A DNA stretch of 14,195 nt from Actinomycetota bacterium (GTDB lineage: Bacteria; Actinomycetota; Coriobacteriia; Anaerosomatales; D1FN1-002), in NCBI GenBank assembly GCA_005774595.1, contig VAUM01000017.1:1-14195 (forward strand), read 5' to 3'. The notes below the pieces were generated by a model, which was given only the letters and a program-made list of their open reading frames with translations, had not been told where the DNA came from and made no database searches. Position numbers and translations under genes: made by a program. Positions 6,937-14,195 of this stretch are shown here, piece by piece (within the stretch, counting starts at the first letter, position 1; the number at the start of each line of letters is the position of its first letter).

Positions 6937-7215
6937 ATGGCCAAGGCAGCGACCGCGGATGCCAAGCCGGCCAAGCCGGCGAAGGCGTCCAAGCCGTCCA
7001 AGGCGCAGGGCAAGCCGAACGTCTTCGTGCGCTTCGTCCGCTACCTGAAGGACGTGCGCGCGGAGATGAGACGCGTCGTGTGGCCGACCCGCGCTGAGGT
7101 GGGCAACTCGAGCGTGGTCGTCGTGACGACACTCGCCATCTTCATCGTGGTGATCTTCGCGTTCGACCAGGTGATCCTGCGGATCGTCCAGATGCTCGAC
7201 AAGGTGGTCAAGTAG
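6937..7215 (+). CDS. secE: Preprotein translocase subunit SecE
   Basis: The small essential subunit of the SecYEG channel, which clamps SecY in the inner membrane. The 92-residue protein has a Lys/Ala/Pro-rich N-terminal extension (AKPAKPAKASKPSK). The conserved amphipathic region follows (FVRYLKDVRAEMRRVVWPTRAEV), then one transmembrane segment (SVVVVTTLAIFIVVIFAF) and a short tail. This is the single-span short form usual outside the enterobacteria. The ATG at 6937 is chosen because it follows AGGGAAGAG and gives the expected length; the open frame continues upstream through the tRNA, which cannot be coding. The nusG start codon immediately follows its stop codon, so the two are translationally coupled. 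Confidence 0.95.
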   Translation: MAKAATADAKPAKPAKASKPSKAQGKPNVFVRFVRYLKDVRAEMRRVVWPTRAEVGNSSVVVVTTLAIFIVVIFAFDQVILRIVQMLDKVVK

Positions 7216-7746
7216 ATGGCGAAGAAGTGGTACGTCATCCACACCTACTCGGGCTACGAGAACAAGGTGCGCACGAACCTGCTCCACCGCATCGAGTCGA
7301 TGGGCATGCAGGACCGCATCTTCGACGTCTTCATCCCCAAGGAGTCCGAGACCGCGATCAAGGGCGGCGGCCGCAAGGTCACGCAGGAGAAGAAGGTCTT
7401 CCCTGGCTACATCCTCGTGCAGATGGAGCTCGACGAGGACTCCTGGTACGTCGTGCGCAACACGCCGGGCGTGACCGGGTTCGTCGGGTCGCAGGCCAAG
7501 CCGGTGGCCCTCTCGCGCACTGAGGTCGACCGCATCCGCAAGCGCACGCTGGCGGGCGCGAAGCCGCGCACCTCGACCGACTTCGTCGAGGGCATGTCGG
7601 TGAAGGTCACCTCGGGCCCGTTCGCCGACTTCGACGGCATCATCGCCGAGGTCAACCCCGACCAGGGCAAGGTGCGCGTCATGCTGTCCATCTTCGGGCG
7701 CGAGACGCCCGTGGAGCTCGAGTTCGACAAGGTGTCCAAGATCTAG
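7216..7746 (+). CDS. nusG: Transcription termination/antitermination factor NusG
   Basis: NusG binds the RNA polymerase clamp and controls pausing, Rho action and transcription-translation coupling. The 176-residue protein has the NGN domain from KWYVIHTYSGYENKV to about residue 110, including FPGYILVQMELD and GVTGFVG. A KOW domain follows at the C-terminus (GMSVKVTSGPFADFDGIIAEVN ... VELEFDKV). No extra insertion domain is present. The ATG directly abuts the secE stop (TAG then ATG), with the site AAGGTGG inside the end of secE. The secE-nusG-rplK-rplA order is nearly universal in bacteria and confirms the assignment. Confidence 0.98.
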   Translation: MAKKWYVIHTYSGYENKVRTNLLHRIESMGMQDRIFDVFIPKESETAIKGGGRKVTQEKKVFPGYILVQMELDEDSWYVVRNTPGVTGFVGSQAKPVALSRTEVDRIRKRTLAGAKPRTSTDFVEGMSVKVTSGPFADFDGIIAEVNPDQGKVRVMLSIFGRETPVELEFDKVSKI

Positions 7747-7752
7747 GTACAA

Positions 7753-7797
7753 GGGAGCGCGGCGGCCGTGTCGGCCTGCTGTGCGCGATGTGAGGAA
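7753..7797 (+). promoter_or_regulatory. Candidate L1-binding/autoregulatory structure before rplK
   Basis: The 58-base nusG-rplK spacer folds into hairpin GGCCG-TGT-CGGCC (7764-7776), enclosed by GCGC/GCGC pairing (7757-7760 with 7783-7786). GGGA stands on one side and GATGTGAGG on the other. L1 is known to repress its own operon by binding the rplK leader. The resemblance of this internal-loop arrangement to L1 sites is loose. Confidence 0.25.
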
Positions 7798-7804
7798 GAG
7801 CGAC

Positions 7805-8230
7805 GTGGCGAAGAAGGTCATCGGTTACATCAAGCTGCAGATCCCGGCCGGTGCTGCCAACCCGGCGCCGCCCGTGGGTCCCGCCCTCGGCCAGCACCAA
7901 GTCAACATCATGCAGTTCTGCCAGGCGTTCAACAACGACACGGCGAGCCAGGCCGGGACCATCATCCCGGTCGAGATCACGGTCTATGAGGACCGCTCGT
8001 TCACGTACATCCTCAAGACCCCGCCGGCGGCGGTGCTGCTGCGCCAGGCGGCCGGCGTCGAGAAGGGCTCGCCGACCCCGAACCGCCTGAAGGTCGCGAC
8101 GGTCACCCGTGACCAGGTGCGCCAGATCGCCGAGACCAAGATGGTCGACCTGAACGCGAACGACGTCGACGCCGCGATGAAGATCATCGAGGGCACCGCG
8201 CGTTCGATGGGCATCACGGTCGACGGCTAG
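7805..8230 (+). CDS. rplK: 50S ribosomal protein L11
   Basis: L11 forms the GTPase-associated centre of the large subunit with 23S rRNA and the L10-L7/L12 stalk. The protein is 141 residues, exactly the usual family length. The N-terminal domain has KLQIPAGAANPAPPVGPALGQ and NIMQFCQAFN. The C-terminal rRNA-binding domain runs from about residue 75 with TPPAAVLLRQAAGVEKGS to the GTARSMGI end. The GTG at 7805 is chosen because GAGGAAG (7792-7798) precedes it and the protein then starts MAKKVIGYIK as expected; an upstream in-frame GTG would add eight atypical residues. Confidence 0.98.
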   Translation: MAKKVIGYIKLQIPAGAANPAPPVGPALGQHQVNIMQFCQAFNNDTASQAGTIIPVEITVYEDRSFTYILKTPPAAVLLRQAAGVEKGSPTPNRLKVATVTRDQVRQIAETKMVDLNANDVDAAMKIIEGTARSMGITVDG

Positions 8231-8243
8231 CACGAGACGGGAG

Positions 8244-8267
8244 TCACCCCGCGCGCCGCGCGGGTGA
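8244..8267 (+). other. Hairpin in the rplK-rplA spacer
   Basis: A stem TCACCC/GGGTGA (8244-8249 with 8262-8267) continues, past one bulged C, as GCGC/GCGC around a GCC loop. It lies 13 bases after the rplK stop. No T tract follows, so read-through into rplA is expected; a role in mRNA processing is possible. Confidence 0.42.
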
Positions 8268-8324
8268 ACGTACGCGTGGGAGGGTGCGAAAGAGCGCCCG
8301 CGGACCACACAGGAGGAACCGGAC

Positions 8325-9032
8325 ATGAAGCACGGCAAGAAGTACTCGGCAGCCGCCGAGAAGCTCGACCGGTCGAAGTTCTACTCGCCCCTTGCCGCCA
8401 TGCGCCTGGCCAAGGAGACGGCGACGGCCACGTTCGACGAGACCGTCGAGGCGCACTTCCGTCTCGGGATCGACACCCGCCAAGCCGACCAGCAGGTCCG
8501 CGGCACGGTGTCGCTGCCCAACGGCACCGGCAAGACCGTGCGCGTGGCCGTGTTCGCCTCCGGCGAGAAGGCCAAGGAGGCCGAGGCGGCCGGCGCGGAC
8601 GTGGTCGGCGACGACGACCTGATCGAGCGCATCTCGGGCGGGTTCCTCGACTTCGACGCCACCGTGGCCACGCCGGACATGATGGCCAAGGTCGGCAAGC
8701 TCGGAAAGGTCCTCGGCACCCGCGGCCTCATGCCGAACCCGAAGCTCGGGACGGTCACGATGGACGTCGCGCGCGTGGTCGGCGAGCTGAAGGCCGGCAA
8801 GGTCGAGTACCGCGCCGACAAGTTCGGCATCGCGCACGTCGCGATCGGCAAGGCGTCGTTCACGCCCGAGGCGCTCGTGGGCAACTACGGCGCCGTGCTC
8901 GAGGAGATCGTGCGAGCCAAGCCGTCGTCGGCCAAGGGCAAGTACCTGAAGTCCATCACCGTCGCCACGACGATGGGACCGGGCATCAAGGTCGACACCC
9001 TCAAGGTGCGCGGCCTGCTCGACGAGGAGTAG
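8325..9032 (+). CDS. rplA: 50S ribosomal protein L1
   Basis: L1 forms the mobile L1 stalk that moves deacylated tRNA out of the E site, and it usually represses its own operon. The 235-residue protein has normal length. Recognisable segments include GTVSLPNGTGKTVRVAVFA, a second-domain signature GTRGLMPNPKLGTVT around residue 130, and the C-terminal ITVATTMGPGIKVD. The ATG at 8325 has AGGAGGAA (8311-8318) at 6-base spacing. It follows rplK after 94 bases and is followed by a 348-base leader before rplJ rather than a tight junction, which suggests separate control of rplJL. Confidence 0.98.
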   Translation: MKHGKKYSAAAEKLDRSKFYSPLAAMRLAKETATATFDETVEAHFRLGIDTRQADQQVRGTVSLPNGTGKTVRVAVFASGEKAKEAEAAGADVVGDDDLIERISGGFLDFDATVATPDMMAKVGKLGKVLGTRGLMPNPKLGTVTMDVARVVGELKAGKVEYRADKFGIAHVAIGKASFTPEALVGNYGAVLEEIVRAKPSSAKGKYLKSITVATTMGPGIKVDTLKVRGLLDEE

Positions 9033-9042
9033 ATGTTCCTTT

Positions 9043-9063
9043 CGCCGGCTCTTGCGGCCGGCG
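9043..9063 (+). other. Hairpin just after rplA
   Basis: A perfect 7-bp stem CGCCGGC/GCCGGCG with loop TCTTGCG begins 10 bases after the rplA stop. There is no downstream T tract, so it is at best a weak terminator. It overlaps the -35 region of the proposed rplJ promoter. Confidence 0.42.
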
Positions 9064-9081
9064 TCATGGCGCGTGTAGAAT
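9052..9081 (+). promoter_or_regulatory. Candidate promoter for rplJ-rplL
   Basis: TTGCGG (9052-9057) and TAGAAT (9076-9081) are 18 bases apart. Transcription would start near 9088, shortly before the L10 leader element. The -10 is good and the -35 moderate. It would let rplJ-rplL be transcribed independently of rplK-rplA. Confidence 0.48.
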
Positions 9082-9106
9082 CGCGCCCGCTCTTCACAAA
9101 CGCATA

Positions 9107-9196
9107 CAGGACCGCTGCCGAAGACAGCAGGCGCCCGGGCTTCACCGGGCTTGATGGGCCCCTCTGAGGGGACCCGCCAGCCGAGGCGGACGGTAT
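9107..9196 (+). ncRNA. Ribosomal protein L10 leader (cis-regulatory RNA)
   Basis: This element lies in the long leader before rplJ and resembles known L10 leaders: ACCGCTGCCGAAGACAGCAGG on the 5' side and CCAGCCGAGG on the 3' side. Supporting pairs are ACCG/CGGT closing the whole (9111-9114 with 9191-9194), GGCG/CGCC (9130-9133 with 9175-9178), CCCGG/CCGGG (9134-9138 with 9145-9149) and CCCCT/AGGGG (9159-9163 with 9167-9171). In known cases the L10(L12)4 complex binds such a leader to repress rplJL. The alternative stem CCGCC/GGCGG (9174-9178 with 9185-9189) competes with part of this fold. Exact borders are approximate. Confidence 0.68.
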
Positions 9197-9232
9197 CGTG
9201 ACCGGCGCGACAGCGCGTGACACGAACCTTCC

Positions 9233-9272
9233 GCGGCCTCCGTCTTCGACGACGGGGGCCGCGTCGTCTCTT
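9233..9272 (+). terminator. Attenuator-type terminator in the rplJ leader
   Basis: A 12-bp stem pairs GCGGCCTCCGTC (9233-9244) with GACGGGGGCCGC (9251-9262), with one T-G wobble and a TTCGAC loop. The T-rich stretch GTCGTCTCTT follows. It lies between the L10 leader element and rplJ, so it probably stops transcription of rplJL when L10 is in excess. B. subtilis rplJL is known to use such transcription attenuation. Just upstream, GGT-A-TCGTG pairs with CACGAACC (9192-9200 with 9221-9228). Confidence 0.58.
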
Positions 9273-9294
9273 CCGGGCGGATGCTTCGGGGAGG

Positions 9295-9352
9295 CGAGCG
9301 GTCCGCTCGGCCGGTGCGGAGGTGCACGTGCCACCGCACCACGAGCGGTCCG
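9295..9352 (+). promoter_or_regulatory. Switch-like hairpin with direct repeat before the rplJ start
   Basis: An 11-base direct repeat CGAGCGGTCCG occurs at 9295-9305 and 9342-9352. CCGCTCG (9303-9309) between them can pair either with the first copy or with the second. The second option builds a long hairpin that also pairs GGTGCGG (9313-9319) with CCGCACC (9334-9340). The structure ends about 10 bases before the rplJ Shine-Dalgarno region. A role in translation control is inferred. Confidence 0.5.
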
Positions 9353-9380
9353 AAGCGAAGGGAAGGAGGGAGTACAGAAA

Positions 9381-9902
9381 GTGCCGACAGAGCAGAAAGT
9401 GGCGACCATCGCCGAGATCCGCGACAAGTTCGCGGGCGCCGGCGGCGTGATCCTCGTTGACTACCGCGGGCTCACGGTCAAGGAGATGCAGGGCATGCGC
9501 GCGAAGCTGCGCGAGGTCGGCGCCGAGGTGCGCGTGTACAAGAACACGCTCACCGCGCGCGCACTGATCGAGCTCGAGTACCCGTCGATGGACGAGATGC
9601 TCGAGGGTCCGACAGCCTTCGTGTTCGCCGGCGATGAGCCGGTGGCGCCGTCCAAGGCGATCTTCGACTACGCCAAGGAGCACAAGGCGCTCGAGGTCAA
9701 GGGCGGGCTGTTCGAAGGTCACGTCGTGGCCGCGGCGGACGTCAAGCGTTTGGCGTCGCTACCGAGCCGCGAGGTCCTCATCGCCCAGATCATGGGTGCG
9801 CTCCAGAGCCCGGTCCGCAACTTCATGTACCTGTGCAACGCCCCGGCCGGTGCGCTCGCGCGCGCGTTCAGGGCCGTTGCCGACCAGAAGGCCGCCGCGT
9901 AG
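9381..9902 (+). CDS. rplJ: 50S ribosomal protein L10
   Basis: L10 anchors L7/L12 dimers to the ribosome stalk and, as the L10(L12)4 complex, represses its own mRNA. The 173-residue protein has the usual length and pattern: ATIAEIRDKFAGAGGVILVDYRGLTV near the N-terminus, then VYKNTLTARAL and a GPTAFVFAGDEP strand. The C-terminal L12-binding helix region has NFMYLCNAPAGALARAFRAVADQKAAA. The GTG at 9381 is chosen because it gives the typical start (VPTEQKVATIAEI). The Shine-Dalgarno GGAGG (9365-9369) is 11 bases away, slightly far, which together with the upstream structure suggests regulated initiation. The open frame upstream covers the leader and is not coding. Confidence 0.96.
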   Translation: MPTEQKVATIAEIRDKFAGAGGVILVDYRGLTVKEMQGMRAKLREVGAEVRVYKNTLTARALIELEYPSMDEMLEGPTAFVFAGDEPVAPSKAIFDYAKEHKALEVKGGLFEGHVVAAADVKRLASLPSREVLIAQIMGALQSPVRNFMYLCNAPAGALARAFRAVADQKAAA

Positions 9903-9936
9903 GCGTCCTCACGTATCGCACGAGACAGTGAACGTG

Positions 9937-9962
9937 CGTCTTTCGCCGGGAGGCGGAAGACG
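9937..9962 (+). other. Long hairpin in the rplJ-rplL spacer
   Basis: An 11-bp stem pairs CGTCTTTCGCC (9937-9947) with GGCGGAAGACG (9952-9962), with one T-G wobble and tetraloop GGGA. It ends about 15 bases before the rplL Shine-Dalgarno. There is no T tract, so it is not a terminator. It may be an RNase processing or stability element that helps rplL yield more protein than rplJ. Confidence 0.55.
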
Positions 9963-9993
9963 TGACAGAGGAACGGTAAAGGAGCAACACATC

Positions 9994-10377
9994 ATGGCCA
10001 AGATCACCCGTGACGACGTGCTGGCGTGGGTCAAGGAGGCTCCGGCGCTGGAGCTCGCCGAGCTCGTCAAGGAGATGGAAGAGGTCTTCGGCGTGTCGGC
10101 GGCCGCCCCGGTCGCCGTGGCCGCTGCCGCCCCCGCGGGCGGCGGCGAGGCCGCTGCCGAGGAGAAGACCGCCTTCGACGTCGTGCTCGTCGCCGCCGGC
10201 GACCAGAAGATCGGCGTCATCAAGGTCGTCCGCGAGCTGACGGCGCTGGGCCTCAAGGAGGCCAAGGACCTCGTCGACGGCGCTCCGAAGCCGGTGCTCG
10301 AGGGCGTCGCCAAGGAGAAGGCCGACGAGGCGAAGACCAAGCTCGAGGAGGCCGGCGCGACCGTCGAGCTCAAGTAG
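9994..10377 (+). CDS. rplL: 50S ribosomal protein L7/L12
   Basis: The stalk protein present in several copies per ribosome, which recruits translational GTPases such as EF-Tu. The 127-residue protein has an N-terminal dimerisation helix pair (LELAELVKEMEEVFGV) and an Ala/Pro/Gly hinge from about 35 to 55. The globular C-terminal domain has KTAFDVVLVAAGDQKIGVIKVVRE, LGLKEAKDLVDGAPKPV and the final EEAGATVELK. The ATG at 9994 is preceded by AAAGGAG (9978-9984). It follows rplJ after 91 bases that contain a long hairpin, and a strong terminator comes after it. This fits a separate rplJL output that is uncoupled from rpoB. Confidence 0.98.
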   Translation: MAKITRDDVLAWVKEAPALELAELVKEMEEVFGVSAAAPVAVAAAAPAGGGEAAAEEKTAFDVVLVAAGDQKIGVIKVVRELTALGLKEAKDLVDGAPKPVLEGVAKEKADEAKTKLEEAGATVELK

Positions 10378-10403
10378 CTCGCGTCCGCCGCTCACGCGTG
10401 AAC

Positions 10404-10434
10404 GGCCGGGGCCCTCATGAAGGCCCCGGCCTTT
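10404..10434 (+). terminator. Terminator between rplL and rpoB
   Basis: A perfect 10-bp stem GGCCGGGGCC/GGCCCCGGCC (10404-10413 with 10422-10431) with loop CTCATGAA is followed by TTT. An outer ACGCG/CGCGT pairing (10394-10398 with 10435-10439) adds stability. E. coli also has an attenuator at this place, which keeps RNA polymerase levels below ribosomal protein levels. Confidence 0.78.
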
Positions 10435-10463
10435 CGCGTCTTCGAAGAAGGCCCCGAAAGGCA

Positions 10464-10492
10464 TTGACCGGCCGGGGTCTTGCAAGTATCTT
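10464..10492 (+). promoter_or_regulatory. Promoter of rpoB
   Basis: TTGACC (10464-10469) and TATCTT (10487-10492) are separated by 17 bases. Transcription would start near 10499, giving a ~45-base leader before rpoB. It lies directly after the rplL terminator, so rpoB has its own supply of transcripts in addition to any read-through. Confidence 0.58.
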
Positions 10493-10543
10493 TATCGTTT
10501 GCGACCCAACCGCCCCGATGCCTCTCTGAAGGAGGACCGCCCG

Positions 10544-14195
<3,652 letters not shown>

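Overview
This is one contiguous stretch of a GC-rich bacterial chromosome. GC-ending codons dominate the real genes, several genes start with GTG, and Shine-Dalgarno sites are strong. The gene order sigH ... tRNAs-tuf-rpmG-tRNA-Trp-secE-nusG-rplK-rplA-rplJ-rplL-rpoB, with a Spo0H/sigma-30-type SigH, combines the Firmicutes order (sigH-rpmG-secE-nusG-rplKAJL-rpoB) with the tufB-type tRNA-tuf cluster. High GC plus this order suggests an early-branching Actinomycetota lineage such as Coriobacteriia or a relative. That assignment is an inference from composition, order and protein similarity; no search was run.

Layout. Positions 1-153 hold no gene I can recognise. sigH (154-801) is followed by tRNA-Thr(UGU) and a strong terminator. 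Next comes a roughly 3.6 kb signalling-type segment. On the minus strand are a DUF3307-like membrane protein and a membrane-anchored class III nucleotidyl cyclase. Divergently on the plus strand are a stand-alone cyclic-nucleotide-binding protein and an unrecognised 207-residue protein. A clear sigma-70-type promoter (4669-4697) then starts a tRNA cluster, Tyr(GUA)-Thr(GGU)-Met(CAU), leading into tuf. After tuf come rpmG, tRNA-Trp(CCA), secE, nusG, rplK, rplA, an L10-type leader with a terminator-like hairpin, rplJ, rplL, a terminator, a new promoter, and rpoB. rpoB runs off the right edge within its acidic C-terminal tail.

How the genes work together. The right two thirds is a core expression operon: transcription (SigH, NusG, RpoB), translation (EF-Tu, L33, L11, L1, L10, L7/L12, four of the five tRNAs) and secretion (SecE). 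Its spacers are packed with perfect GC-rich hairpins, a likely attenuator before rplJ and a terminator plus promoter before rpoB, which together would set different output for each block. The cyclase, CNB protein and their neighbours look like an accessory cassette placed inside an old housekeeping cluster: the tRNA order Thr(UGU)-Tyr(GUA)-Thr(GGU)-tuf matches the Escherichia coli thrU-tyrU-(glyT)-thrT-tufB cluster, but here it is split after the first tRNA.

I see no mobile element, CRISPR array or insertion sequence. The least ordinary items are the cyclase/CNB cassette with non-canonical substrate residues, the uncharacterised protein at 3951-4574, and the layered RNA structures in the rplJ leader.
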